In this document: piece by piece, positions 47,904-61,584 of the stretch
Layout of the letters: each line of letters starts with the position of its first letter
Numbering within the stretch: position 1 is the stretch's first letter
NCBI RefSeq assembly: GCF_003672135.1
Contig: NC_039509.1
Coordinates: 10,488,663 to 10,552,662, forward strand
Direction of reading: 5' to 3'
From: Ooceraea biroi
Taxonomy: Eukaryota; Arthropoda; Insecta; Hymenoptera; Formicidae
Length of the DNA stretch: 64,000 nt
Position numbers and translations under genes: made by a program
Notes under the pieces: model-generated
Told to the model about the DNA's origin: nothing
The model's database searches: none
The model's input: only the letters and a program-made list of their open reading frames with translations

Positions 47904-50900
47904 TTACTGCATGGAGTACATGAAGGTGAAGTAGGACATTGATGCACTAAGCAGCTGCAAACAAGTACGTTCCTGCTTGCAATATTTGCACAAAGTATTA
48001 CAGTGCGCGCCAAAATGATAGGTACACCTCGAGTGTGGTTAATTTCTCTGATTGTGAGACGCATTGAGATATCTTCCTGATTTTAATATGTTTTAGAGGG
48101 TTACTAAATAACAATAAATTACTTAACACCAATTTTTTTAGCATAATACTTTTTGCAAAAAATAATAATTTAGTAAATTAGTCAAAAATGAACGCGTCAA
48201 AATGATAGGTACATCAGAATTATTTCAGAATTATGATCTGTCTATTACGTTATTTGTGAATACTCTGTTAATCAATATTGTTCTAAAACTGTTTAGCGCA
48301 GTGATTTCCTTTATTATAGGACGCGATACTCGCGACTCACAAATTTCGAGCAAGGCCAAATTCAAGCTTTTCATGAATCTGGTTTGTCAATACGCGAGAT
48401 TGCCAAAAGGATTAACCCTAGTAGTGGCAGTATTTAAAAAACAAAGATTCTTATGAACAAAAATCAAGAGGTCGACCAAGTGTCTTTTCCAAAAAGGATA
48501 AAAGGGACATTCTCTCAGTAGCCAGCAATTCCAAGCAGTCGGCAGCTCAAATTAAAAGTGAAACTCAAGTCCAGGCATCAGTTCGAAGTGTCCAACGTCT
48601 CCTGCACGACACTCCACATTTGAAATACAAGAAAATAGCCTCCAAACCTCCACTCACTAAAGACCACAAGTTGAAGCGACTCAACTTTGCGCGAAGCGCT
48701 ATGAATTGGAGCAATCAGTGATTTTTTCTGACGAAAAGAAGTTTAATTTGGATGATCCGGATTGGCACTTGTACTGACATGATCTTCGCAAGAAACCAAT
48801 TATCATGTCAAAATCATGCCAAATGGGAGGTGGTTCAGTGATGGTCTGGATAGATTGGATACAAGCTGGATTGGAAAGCTGAATATTGAATTTGTGACGC
48901 ACAATATGGACACTAAGAAGTACTATCAGCTAATAATAAGGAAGGTTTTAAATGAAGATCACTGCACTGAAATCGCTGGAAATGATTGGAAATTCCAGCA
49001 AGACAATGCTCCAAGTCAGATATAGGTACAGAGGAATTTTTTGAGCGAAAAGGCATCGATGTACTGAGTTCGCCAGCTAAAAGTCCTGATCTAAACATTA
49101 TTGAACATGTCTGGCCAATTCTCGCTCAATCAGTGTACAAAACTTCTCGTCAATTAAAAAACAAACAGTAGTTGATGGATGTAATCATTGAAGAGTGCAG
49201 GGAAGGAATTTCCCAGGACAAAATCCAAGCTCTCTACCACTCGCTACCCGATCGCATTTTTCAAGTCAATCAGATCAGAACTATGTCTTGACTGATTACA
49301 CTGTTCAACAAAAAATAACTTTTTTTTTAACACCGGAACGAGACTAGTCGTTTCTTATAGTTTTTTAGATGCTGAACACGAATCCGGTTTCCAAATTGCT
49401 CCATCACGTCACAATTTTGAGAAATTTGCACTTAAAGGTACAAAAAAGGGCTATTTTGACGAATTTCATCATATTATAGCTATAAAATGTGACGTGCTGG
49501 AGAAGTTTAATTGCAATGAAAATAAAGTATGTTGTTAAGACTTTCAATCCTCAAAAGAAATTTTTGGTGTCGGTTATGGTTCATAAGATATCCATGGTTA
49601 TATATGGAGTATATGAGAATACAAATAACTCGGGTCAGTTTAGTTCGCGTCTTGCCGCTAGATGTTGCCCTGTGATACATACTCGCATTTAAAAATCATG
49701 AACCGAGAGTATATATAAATGTTCTTAACTTGGAAGCATTCTGCTTTTACAGCTTAAAAGTTAATTATATTAGATAAATGGCACTTAGCGACAAAACGCG
49801 AACTAACAGAAGGAACCCGTGAGTTATTCTTAGATTGTGTTTACAATGACACGAGCATGTAAATATTCTCCAGATTTTTTTTGTTATGTATGTGGTAAAT
49901 ATGTAGTAAAAAGTGTCAATGACCTAAGTCACAGTTAACTTCTCTAACAATACACCTCATATTTAACCATAAATATCTTATGAACCATAACCGACACCAA
50001 AAATTCCTTTTGAGGATTGAAAGTCCTAACAACATACTTTATTTTCATTGCAATTAAACTTCTCCAGCACGTCACATTTTGTAGCTATAATATGATGCAA
50101 TTCGTCAAAATAGCCCTTTTTTGCATCTTTAATTGCAAATTTCTCAAAATTGTGACGTGATGGAGCAATTTGGAAACCGGATTCGTGTTCAGCATCCAAA
50201 AAACTATAAGAAACGACTAGTCTCGTTCCGGTGTTTTTTGTTTGTTGAACTGTGTTATTAGTCAACGTTTTGTACATTTGTTGCCAATAAACATACTTTT
50301 TCCTAAGTATACCTGTGATTTTGGCGCGTTCATTTTTAGCTAATTTACAAAATTATTATTTTTGCAAAAAGTATTATACTAAAATAAAGTTGGTATTAAG
50401 TAATTTAATGTTATTATATTTAGTAACCTTTTAAAACCCTTTAATATTAAAAATTCAGAAAGATATCTCAACGCGTCTCAAAGCAATTAATCGAACTTGA
50501 GGTGTACCTATCATTTTGGCGCGTATTGTATTCATGTAATTATAACCACATTAGTCACGTAATGTATTTTAAGCATATAATAATCAGTTTATAAATATAT
50601 AATAAATGTTGTAAGTGTGATATATTATAGAAATACGTACAATATGTGTAATATAAATACTCAATATATGTAATATGTGTTGGAGCAAGTTTTGTATGCT
50701 TTCATTAGCGATGTAAAAATACATTAAAACAAGGGTAACGCGCGCAATACTTTCATAAAAGTCATATGACTTTCTTTTGCATCATGCTGAGTGAGCCGAC
50801 TCGTTGGTCAGATAGTCACGTTCACTCTTATAATTATTAATATTAATATGATCGAGTATGCTAGTTCATTTATGTGAAAACTTAAATATCCTTCGTATAG

Positions 50901-53900
50901 TAAAAGAAAAATTAATCTTTTTCTAGCCTGTGAAATTCAATAACCTGCTTGCTTCAACAATACCTAAAAATAAATGAAATAGCTTTACTGTTGCGAAACA
51001 TTCTAAAGATGCTGGAAATAATCCACCGACATTCAGAACGAAAATTTTATTGCTCCTTTGTAGTAGAAACAGTATCAGTTTCTGTATGTGTAACGGTGCT
51101 AAGTACCATGAAACGTTGTATCTATAAAACATGATTTAAATAAAATTAACAATATATAGAGAAGTATAAGACAATAGTTTAATAATTTTTGGTACATATG
51201 CATCAGTTTTTTACTTCATAGTTTCCTCATTAAAAACTATTAGGACAAAGTTGCAAGCAACACACATAAGACTATCACTTACGTAATTACATATACGTGA
51301 TTACTATGATCTGTAACTTCTTGCCCAGCATAACTGGATAAGAACATGGTCGACAGAACTGTAGATACAACCAAAAGATGTAATAAAACCTCTTCCATCT
51401 TCTCCATAGGTGAGTCAATTTGAAATATCTAAAATATCAAGGATGTATGGTCAACACTTTATACAAAATATCATTGTGCACAAAATTTAAAGTTTCCTAC
51501 AGATAAAGTAAAAGATATAAAAAGCATATTATTCGATATATATTTCTGATAAGTTTTTAACAATTCTATAAAATTAGCAAAATTTAATATTTGGATTTTT
51601 CGTCATTCTTGGTCACATTTTCTGTCTTCTAAGAGTCTTATAAGATGTAAGACTGAAAGTAAGAAAACTCACTCGAAAAAGATTGCAACTCATGCAGAGC
51701 ACAGTAGTTAATATCAAAACGAAAATAGTGTCGTCAACAGTAGTCATCAAATGTTTAGCACACCTTAAACAGATATTATTATTAAACAATAAAAATAGCC
51801 CAGCAAACATTTTGGTTGTGGGATGTTGCCAAATGAGAAACAAATGTCAGCGGAACTATAATGTCAAAGCCAGAGCCTACTGTGTCCTCAGTTGGTCTCC
51901 AATGTGAACCAAATCTGACGAACATATTCCACAGTCAAATTGACGACAACATTAGAGCAGATCTGACAATAGAACGGTGAAAATGTTGCATATTGACGGA
52001 AGTGTGCTAACAGAATTGCAATAACAAAGTATGTTTTCCATTTGCGACCTTCCAGCAAACATAATTTGTTGCCACATTTGCAATTGCAGAAAATGTTATA
52101 GGGGAGTGTATCAGTACCAATAAAAAGCATTTAAGAAACTTCAATTTCAATATTTCTGGATATTTTCAATCGCAGTCATTTTCTAGTATTGCTTTATTAG
52201 TTATATGATGCAAACATTATCGTGATTCTGAATATGTATATCTAATACTTTATCTTTTTATAACACGTGGCAGGAAAATTATAACTGTTACGATGGTTTA
52301 GCGTCATTTATATGTGTAATGTGCACATATTATCACATAAATACTAACTGCATAGCTTGGCGTTGTATATCTATGGCACATATTATCTCTCTGCATATTA
52401 TAATTCTATTCTTTACATCAAAGTTATGTAACAACTCGGGCGCCATTGCTTGTTCAATACGATAACTGTAAATAACATTGCTGCTGTTATTAAATCACAT
52501 TTCCAGATTCTTTGAAGGGCAACACGTAATTCTTTTGATAATCCATCATTTATTCCACTAATCATTTCTTTACCTGGCAATTTCAAACATACCGCAGATA
52601 TGTTTGAAATATGAAAACAACATTGTACTCGCTGCTATCGATACAATTAATCCTGTAGTACAGGCTGCATTCAAATGCACAAGAACTAAAAAATAATACT
52701 TCTCCGAGATATTAAAGTACTCGGATATAAATTGCATCGTATGAATTGCATAAGACTCATTTTTCGATACAACGATATCAAGAATGTACGGCCAATATAC
52801 TATGACAGAATTACCACATAGGCCGCATACAAGAAATACTGAAAACGAAGAAGAAGTCTTTATATAAAATCAGTTTTTATTTGTATTTCCAATATTCCTC
52901 AACCTTTTTGTCTAATCTAGTTTTTATATTATGCTAATAAAACTTTTTTATAATCTTTTACATATATGTATTTCTTTCATATCACTTTTTCTTACTTATT
53001 ATTATAGTCGTAAAATGTTTTCCAATGTATCCATATTTGTCATAGATAGCAATTTCGTTTCTATCCTTTAGCTGATCGTAGATGTATTGCAGTTGGTCGA
53101 ATAAATATTTGATCTATCGTGATAATAATATTTTATGGCATATACGGCAAAGTTTGAAAAAACTGTGTCACATATATAGCTTTATTTCTGGCAATTGCTT
53201 CTTTTCTGGAGGAAAGTAGAAGCACAACTTACAGTTTTTATATTAACCCAAAATGAGAGGGGTAGAATCGTAAGTATGGCAAAGAATGTCGTGGAAGAGA
53301 ATATTCTGACAATAAAGTCAAAGCTACATTCTGCAATGAAAAGTCTTGAGAACTGCAATCATTAAATTTATTGATTTCAATGGCGAATTGTCAATTACAT
53401 AATGTTAAAGTACATAGTTCAATAATACTCACGAAAACGATAAGATTAAATTCGAATAACTCAAGGTACTAAATTAGCATACCAAAGTTAAAATGACGTC
53501 AGTAAAACTGGTAAGTACTGGTCCAGTTATGGCAAATGTATAGTTATAGCAAAAGAATGTATAATTTTTAGGTTTTTGTACATAACAAATAATGTAAATA
53601 AATATGAATGTTGTTTCGCGTTGTTTTATCTATGGAAATTTTTTCTAAATATGCATCTATGTTCTAACAAATTTAAATAACGTAATATATTTCATACAGA
53701 TGTTATTTTATTATTTAATAAAAAGCGATGCATTTGTTATAATAGATCTCCTTCATAATAAACAATTATTTTATGTGCAATTGCAGTTTTAATTTCTTAT
53801 AATTTCCATGTTATTACAACGTCATTAAAACGTTGTTAAAAAGTCACAAGTATAACCATGTTACGTCTTTTTAATAATTTGAGGTATAATCTATCCATGA

Positions 53901-54141
53901 CATTAGTCCATCATTTTAACGTCATTACATAGATCATTTTTGGTCAATCTCTGACGTTATTCTCGTAGGGTATCCTAAAGAAGTATTGACATACCTGAAA
54001 TACAATGCTGCTTATCAGAAGACTGCAAAGCATTGTTGCCTGAAAACAGGCGAATATCGTTTCCTTATCAGGCCACAAGCCGAAAGGGAGCAGAAGTAGC
54101 CGATTGAAGTTAAAGAACCGCTTCTTAATACAGACCATCAT
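47904..54141 (-). CDS. Odorant receptor D, complete, 395 aa
   Basis: Exons 53995-54141, 53233-53352, 52996-53113, 52574-52838, 52349-52465, 51673-51763, 51283-51428, 50989-51121 and 47904-47954 join in phase without stops. It starts [20 protein letters not shown]. Motifs include [71 protein letters not shown] and the C-terminus [16 protein letters not shown]. Intron 8 is about 3 kb because a degenerate Tc1-like element (48001-50528) sits in it, and intron 5 carries about 320 bp of unidentified insertion. At the MITE position of A, B, E and F this gene has a clean, empty site. Confidence 0.92.
48001..50528 (+). mobile_element. Tc1-like element with IR/DR ends, transposase broken
   Basis: Long terminal inverted repeats of about 200 bp, each holding the binding-site-like phrase GCGCCAAAATGATAGGTACA or a variant at its outer end and again at its inner end (48191-48215 and 50305-50330), the IR/DR layout of Minos/Sleeping Beauty-type elements. 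TA flanks both ends. The region 48310-49290 encodes Tc1 transposase pieces in several frames: ARLPKG, VIFSDEKKFNLDDPDW, QMGGGSVMVW, FQQDNAPSQ and SPDLNIIEHVW. The catalytic D, D and E positions are visible, but frameshifts and stops break the gene. A second foldback element (49329-50237) lies inside. Confidence 0.88.
49329..50237. mobile_element. Foldback element nested in the Tc1-like element
   Basis: Arms of about 270 bp (49329-49600 and 49965-50237) are inverted and begin and end AACACCGGAACGAGACTAGT. The spacer of about 360 bp can encode a short plus-strand phrase CKYSPDFFCYVCGKYVVKS with a CxxC pair; no function is known. Confidence 0.7.
51800..52118. repeat. Unidentified insertion in intron 5 of gene D
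   Basis: Compared with gene C, about 320 bp are extra here between matching flanks (AATAAAAAT and TCAGTACCAAT). CCAGCAAACAT occurs near the left end and again near 52073. Terminal repeats were not resolved. Confidence 0.4.
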
Positions 54142-54499
54142 TAGCGGTCATTGAAGCTTTGCATTTGACTGCGAAATGAAAATATATAGCGATTCCTCCA
54201 TTGGTAGAGTGGATGGTGGAGACACCACAAAAGTTTTTTTTGCGAGTTCCCTCTCGCTTCGCATATGTAATTTTCAAGTAAATTGTTTCATTTGTTTAAA
54301 TTGGCATAAACGTATCGCAAGATGATGCATAATATGCCATCATGCAATTGTAACAGCTGTTTCATGACAATTTACTGTCTCCGCACGAGAAAAGTGCTCA
54401 ATGATTAAGAAATTTTTCTCACACGGAAAGAAGAAAACTTTCAACGTGCGTTTAGTTCCCACGGTAAAATATTCGTAAAATAATGCCGGAGATCGAAGT

Positions 54500-54524
54500 A
54501 CACGCAAGCGCAGTTCCCTTTTCT
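54500..54524 (-). promoter_or_regulatory. Conserved upstream block of OR gene D
   Basis: CGCAAGCGCAGTTCCC again, about 360 bp before the start codon. Confidence 0.45.
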
Positions 54525-55110
54525 GATGCTCTTTAGCCCTTGTCGTTTCAGTTCGTTGTGTGCAGTCGTGATGTTCGCATGTGCGTTAGCAGAGCAGTGG
54601 CTCATCGATTTTATATACGTACATCTAAAGTCTGGAATTACTGGTAAAGTACGGACAACCACCAATCTGTTACTTGCAATGAATTTTGTCTTACGTTTAG
54701 TGAAAGATTTAAAATGTAAATTCAAGAGGAAGTCAAAATATTTTATTATTTTATTATTTTATATTACTACCTGTAAATAGAAACAGTAAAATGCATGAAA
54801 TATCAACTTACTGAATTGATATATTGATTAACTAGCTAGAAGAAATCTTCATGTATTTTTTTAATCAGTATGTTTTGTTGCATTATTATTGATAGAATAT
54901 TAATGGAATATAAAATCTGAAAAGCATTGCAACAATTATGTATTAGCTTCATTGATTCTGCAATAAATGTATGACAAGAAATGTTTTTATTTTGTTTGTG
55001 ATTTTTGTAGACAACTTTATACACATCATGATTTGGGAAAAATCAAATATTATATATATTATTAACAACTTTATTCTTGACATAACAGTGAAAGGGAAAG
55101 AATGCCAAAA

Positions 55111-55410
55111 TATGGAAAACTGCCTCTTTTTAACAAAAACAACATCAGTTTCTGCATGTGAACAAGTGTTAGATACCGTTAAACATATATCTACAAAACA
55201 ACGGTTAAAATCTAGAACATGATTGTTGCGCATGTATCTTCAATATACATTTGATAAATAGATATTTTAGGACGCATAATGTTATCAAAAACAGACACAA
55301 AGAACAATACACTTAGAGAGATTTATTCGAAAAAAGGTGAGCTTCAAGCAGCACCTATTGAAAGAAAAACAACCATTCTTTTTTTGGATATTAAAAATGG
55401 CGAACTTGCT
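55111..55410 (-). pseudogene. OR relic between genes D and E
   Basis: Exon 8 remnant at about 55111-55205 and exon 6 remnant at about 55320-55410, with stops and a short deletion. Same order and strand as the other relics. Confidence 0.6.
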
Positions 55411-55459
55411 TCAGTTCCCGCGATTGATAGGTTTACATAAACTCATAATTTTACGTAGT

Positions 55460-55546
55460 TACTTGAAAAATGATATAGAACTTTTTAATTCAGCTTAACG
55501 AGTTCTACCTGCAGGAGATTGGACACTTTATGTGGGACACCCTGTA
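55460..55546. mobile_element. Truncated right end of the CAGGGTGTC MITE family
   Basis: The phrase GAACTTTTTAATTCAGCTTAA followed by ACGAGTTCTACCTGCAGG and the terminus GGGACACCCTG with TA resembles the right parts of 1-143 and 25001-25518. The left part is missing. Confidence 0.5.
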
Positions 55547-56176
55547 TATACAATAAGTTCAATTTATTAGATTGTTATACACATAAAAAAGGTGTTTTAT
55601 TGTTGTAAAACGTATTCTACATTTACTAATCGTTCTTCATATTATGTACATTTCCTTCAATAAATCTTTGTTAACAAAGTAACTTCATAATCTAATAACA
55701 ATATATTGTCAAAGCCATTATCCTCAAGTGCTTTCATTTTTTTATTCAAGTAATTATTTCTTTCATCAGCCCGTAATGATCTTATTTTTCCTTAAATGGA
55801 TTACTCGGAAATGCACAAATACATTATCAACATCTGTAAATTGCAGAATTGCGGTTAAGTCATGTAGACAGTGCAAGAAGACATAAGTTTAGCTTTCTTT
55901 AGCTGTGTGTATGTGTGTGTGTTAATGACATATTACTTACATTGTGGAAATTTCATTTAACTAATGTTCCATGTATTTAAGGCCAGAGATACTCTACTAT
56001 CATCGATTTCGTCGATTCTGTGATTGACCGTACATATATGTATTTCAACTAATGCAATTTTTGTCTGTTTATTTTATAGGAAGTGTTACAATTGCAAAAG
56101 TAACAAACATATTTTGTATGTGTATGTGTGCTTCTATCTATTCTAATATACTTTCAAACAAGCAATCTGCTTGCTA

Positions 56177-59100
56177 TTACTGTATCGAGTACATGAAGGT
56201 GAAGTAGGACATTGATACTTTAACCAGCTGCAAACAAGTATGTTCCTATTTGCAATAGTAGCATAAGGTATGCGGCATTATTCATATAATGTATTATAAG
56301 TGTCTAATAAATGTGTTACTATATTATGGAAATATGTATATTATGTGCAACATATACATATACAGGGTGTCTGGTGAATTCGCGACTGCCGATTAATAGC
56401 GTATAGTTTGGACTTAGCTGAGTAGAAAATTCCTGTACCAGTTTGCCATTTTCACAATAATAACTGATTAAAGTAAACGAATGAGAGCGCCGCACATGCA
56501 GCGAGACCGTCAGTAGGAGGGTCGCGCGCTCGTTGTTGGTTGCGGTGTAGTGAGGCAGCGGTACCAGAAAGCATGCTTTGTAATGTGGTGGAGATGAAGT
56601 AGGAATGGTCTCGCTTTCTGGCCTCACCCTCTCCACTCACATAAGTGATGCCACAAAGAGTGCTACGATTCGCGAGACCATTCCCACTCCATCTCCACCG
56701 CATTACAAAGCATGCTTTCTGGCGTCACTGCCTCCATCACGCCTCACTGCGCTGTAACCAACAACGAGCGTATGGCCCTTCTACCGACGGCCTCGCTGCA
56801 CGAGCCGCGCTCTCATTCGTACTGATTCGATAATCTTCTTTTACTAATACCTCGAAATTGTACGTGGTTGTTTGCACAATAGTACAGGACTTTTTATTTC
56901 AATTTGAAATAAAAAGACGAGATCTACCTGTGGGTAAAGATGGGGAAAGATTTTTCGCCTTATGCGAAACACCCTATATACAATATGTGTTGGAGCAAGG
57001 TTTGCATGCTTTCATTAGCAATATAAAAATACATTAAAACGAGGATAACGCGCGTAATACTTCCATAACAGTTACATGACTTTCTTCTTTATCATGCAGA
57101 GTGTGCCGACTTCTCGTTGATCAGATAGTCACGCTCACTCTTATGCGATTAATAGCTTATTACGCGATCGAATAGCTAGGTTGATCACATGTTATATGTG
57201 AAAAGTTAAATACCCTTAGTTATACACTGAGTATCAGATTTCTAATTAATGCAACCAAATTTTTTTTCAGTGTGCTGAATACAATAACCTGTTTGCTTCA
57301 ACATTATACATAATGTTTATACATGTATAAATAAATGAAATAGGTTTACTGTAGCAAAACATTCTAAAGATGCTGTAAATAATCCCCCGGCACTCAGGGT
57401 GAAAATTTTATGGCTCCTTTGTAATAGAAATAGTATCAATTTCTGTATGTGTAACGGTGCTAAGTACCATGAAACGTTGTATCTATAAAAAAATGATAAA
57501 AATAAAATTAACAATGTGAGAAGAATAAGATAGATATAGAGTAATAAGTTTTCGTACATATGCATGAGTTCTTTAAGTCGTACTTTCCTCATTAAAAGCT
57601 ATTAGGACAAAGTTGCACACACGATACACAAGACTACGACCTAACACTATTACTTACGTAATTACATATACGTGATTACTATAATCTATAACTTCTTGCC
57701 CAACGTAATTGGATAGGAATAGCATTATCAGAATGAAAAGTACAGCCCCAAGGTGTATTAAAACCTCGTCCATCCTTTCCATAGGTGATTCTATTTGAAA
57801 TATCTAAAATATTTATAAATATGGATGCATAATCAATATTTTATAAAACGCATCACTTTGCACAAAATCTAAAGTTTCCTATAGATGAATTTAAATATAT
57901 ACAAAAGCAGTTATCTTCTTAGATATACAGGGTGTCCCGGGTTTTAACCGACAAACTGCGGGAGCATATTCTACTAGTGGAAATAAGAAAAAATTCTTAT
58001 ATCGAGTTTGCTTAGAAATGCTTTATTACAAAGTTATGAACCAATATTGAAAAGAAATATGAGATAAGTAACAACGGATTTTTTCACAAAAATAAAAATT
58101 ATCTACGCAATGATTTAGTGACGCATTTCAAAATGTTGTCCTTGCACATCGATACAAGCTAGACATCGACGTAGTACAGAATTTGTTACAGCACGACATT
58201 CCTGAAAATTTTGTTGCATCTCAGTAACTGAATTAGTAATTCGTTGCTTTAAATCTATCTGGTACTCTCCTGTTAGGAAATCTACGTTGATACTCTCGTA
58301 CGGCAGCTCGTGCATTTCCGTCACAGAATCCGTACACGAAATGAATATCGGTGTATTCCTCATTTGAAAACACTTTTGGCATTCTGATAGTAATTGCTAG
58401 TTGACACGACGATTGAAATCTAACAGCTACTGTTGTGAAAGTAACAATCATACTGAATCGTTTCAACATAGTGAACATGAATACATGTGAATACACATAA
58501 CATAAACATCTTCGACCTTCCAAATTCTACAATATGTTCCGTTGTTACTTATCTCATATTTCTTTTCAATATTGGTTCATAACTTTGTAATAAAGCATTT
58601 CTAAGCAAACTCGATATAAGAATTTTTTCTTATTTCCACTAGTAGAATATGCTCCCGCAGTTTGTCGGTTAAAACCTAGGACACCCTGTATATTTCCCGT
58701 CAGCTTTTACTTCTATCATAAAATTTGCAAAATTTAATATTCGGATTTTTCCTCATTTTTGGTCACGTTTTCTATCTTCACAATTGTTATAAGATGTTAG
58801 TTGTAAGTTACTTAAAAATAATCCTGGAAGTAAGAAAACTCACTCGATAAAGATTGCAAGTCATGCAAAGCACAGCAGTTATTATCATAACGAAAAGTGT
58901 TCCTTCCATACTAGTTATCAAATGTTTAGCGAACCTTAAAGAAATATTATTATTAAAAATAAAAACATTATATCAGACAGCATCATCATAAAGGATTCAA
59001 TTAAACATCAAGTGTACAATATTTCTAGATATTTTCAATCGCAGACATTTTCCAGTAGTTTTCTATAGTGTTATTAGCTACATGAGTCAAAAATAATCAT

Positions 59101-60662
59101 GATTCTATATATGTGTATCTAATATTTTTTTATAACAAGTGGCAGGAAGATTATAATTGTTACAATGCTTTATAAGCATTATCTCTATATGTAGTGTATA
59201 TATATCATATACATATAATATATACTAACTCCATAGCTTGGCGTTGTATATCTATGGCACATATCATCTTCCTGCATATCACATTTCTATTTTTTATATG
59301 AAAATTATGTAACAATTCAATCGCCATTGCTTGTTCAATACGGTAGCTGTAAATAACATTTATCCTATAATTAAATCATCTTCCCAGATTCTTTGAAACA
59401 GGACACGTAATTCCTCTGATAATCTAAACATCGGTTGTTTTTTCCCCATTAATCATCTAAAATTTACCTGGCAATTTCAAACATACCGCAGATATGCTGC
59501 AAATACGAAAACACCATGGTTCCTGTCCCTATAAATACAATTAACCCTGTAGCACCGGCTGTAGTCAAATGGACAAAAACTAAAACACAATACTTCTCTG
59601 AGACATTGAAGTACTTGGTCGCAAATTGCACCGTACGAATTGCACATAAGTCATTTTTCAACGGTACAACGATTTCAAGAATGACTGGCGAATATGTTAT
59701 GACAGAACTACCACATAGACAGCATACAAGAAGTACTAGAAACAAAGAAGAAGTCTTTATATAAAACCAGTTTTTATTTGTGTTTCCAACATTCCTTAAC
59801 TTTGTTTTAATATATGTTTTTATATTGTGCTAATATAAACTTTTATATATATATATGATCTTAAATAATATGATCTTTCTAATATGATCTTTTATATATA
59901 TGTATTTCTTTCTTTTCACTTCTTCTTACTTATTATTGTAGTCGTAACATGTTTTGCAAAGTATCCATATTTGTCATAGATAGCAATTTCGTTTCTATCC
60001 TTTAGCCGGTCGTAGATGTATTGCAGTTGGTCGAATAAATATGTGATCTATCGTAAGAAAAATATTTTATGCCATCCCATATACCGCAAAGTTTGAAAGG
60101 ACATTGTGACGTACAAGGATTTATGGCAGCCGCTTTTTTTCTGAAGGAAGTGGTGACACAACTTACAGTTTTTATGTGAATCCAAAATACGGTAGGCACA
60201 CTCGCGAACATGACATAGGTTGACGTGGAAGAGAATATTCTGACAATAAAGTCAAAGTTACATTCTGCAATGAAAAGTCTTGAGAGCTGCAAACATTAAA
60301 TTTATTGATTTTAATGGCGAAGTATCAGTTTATATATAATGCTAAATCACACAGTTCAATGATAATCAACAAGCTTAAGGAAACGATAAAATTAAATTTG
60401 AATGACCCGAGGTCACATGACATTAGTCCGTCGTTTTAACGTCATTACATTGTTCACTATTGGTCAATCTCTGACGTTATTCTCACGTTGGTATCCTAAC
60501 GAAGTATTGACATACCTGAAATACAATGCTGCTTATCAGAAAAATGCAAAGCAATGTTGCCTGTAAACGAGTGACTATTGTTTCCTCACCAGGCCACAAG
60601 CCGAAAGGGAGCAAAAGTAGCCGATTTGAATTGAAGAACCGCTTCCTAATACAGACCATCAT
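56177..60662 (-). CDS. Odorant receptor E, complete, 396 aa
   Basis: Exons 60516-60662, 60167-60286, 59930-60047, 59468-59735, 59230-59346, 58844-58934, 57658-57803, 57350-57482 and 56177-56227 join in phase without stops. It starts [20 protein letters not shown]. Motifs include [76 protein letters not shown] and the C-terminus [16 protein letters not shown]. Exon 4 has a one-residue insertion ([11 protein letters not shown]). Exons 1-7 are the closest match to gene A. Intron 6 holds a deleted transposase element (57928-58688) and intron 8 the MITE 56363-56975. Confidence 0.93.
56363..56975. mobile_element. MITE in intron 8 of OR gene E
   Basis: The same family and position as in genes A and B, more diverged, with a longer internal palindrome. 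Left end CAGGGTGTCTGGTGAATTCG after TA. The right end has decayed to ACACCCTA. Confidence 0.82.
57928..58688 (-). mobile_element. Internally deleted DUF4817-type transposon, 761 bp
   Basis: Long inverted ends of about 150 bp, starting CAGGGTGTCCCGGGTTTTAA and mirrored at the right (ACCTAGGACACCCTG), flanked by TA. The homologous intron of gene A has the undisturbed site (AGATATATATTTCC), which proves a TA duplication. On the minus strand a transposase N-terminus ([20 protein letters not shown], then [19 protein letters not shown]) is joined, with a frame change, to a C-terminal tail ([18 protein letters not shown]). The catalytic DDE core between them is gone. Confidence 0.85.
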
Positions 60663-61003
60663 TGGCGGTCATTGAAGCCTCGCATTTGACTGCGAAATGA
60701 AAATATATAGCGATTCCTCACGTGGTAGAAGGTGGTAGGGCAATCACCAGAGTGTTTTACAAATTTCCTATCGCCTCGAGTGTGCAACTTCCAGGTAAAT
60801 GTTTAAGTTATTTAAATTGGCATAAAGATAACGCAAGATAGTGCATGATACCATCATGCGATTGTAACAGCTGTTTTATGACAATTTACTGTCTCCGCAC
60901 GAGAACCGTGCTCAATGATTAAGAAATTTATCTCACATGGAAATTTGAACGTGTGTTTCCTTCCCACGAAAAATATTCGTAAACTGATGCCGGAGATGGA
61001 AGT

Positions 61004-61028
61004 ACACGCAAGCGCAGTTCCCTTTTCT
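61004..61028 (-). promoter_or_regulatory. Conserved upstream block of OR gene E
   Basis: CGCAAGCGCAGTTCCC again, about 345 bp before the start codon. Confidence 0.45.
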
Positions 61029-61584
61029 AACGCTCTATAGTTCTCGGTGTTCAGTCCGTTGTATGCAGTCGTGATGTTCGCATGTGCGTTGAGCGGAACA
61101 GCAGCTCATCGATTTTACATACGTACATCAGAAGTATAGAATACTGGTATAGTATGGACAACCATCAAACTGTTATTGGCAATTATTCTTGTCTTATGGC
61201 TAATGAATGATTTAAAGTGCAAATTTAAGTGAAAATTTAAGATATTGTAGTACTAACTGTAAATAGTAAAATGCATAAATATCACCTTGCTCAATTATAG
61301 TGATTAATTAGCTAGAAGAAATCTTTATGTATTTTTTTAATCACTACGTTTTGTTGAGTTATTTGTGATAGATGAATGTATGAAATCTGAATAGTATCTT
61401 GCAATATATTAGCTTAATTGATTATGCAATATACGCATGTCAACGAATATTTTTATTTTGTTTACGATTGTGTATACTTAGACAACTTTTTAGATGATTT
61501 GGGAAGAAATACAACGATTATACATATTTTTTAGAACTTTATTCTTGACATAACAATAAAAGGGAAAGAGAATACCAAAATATG

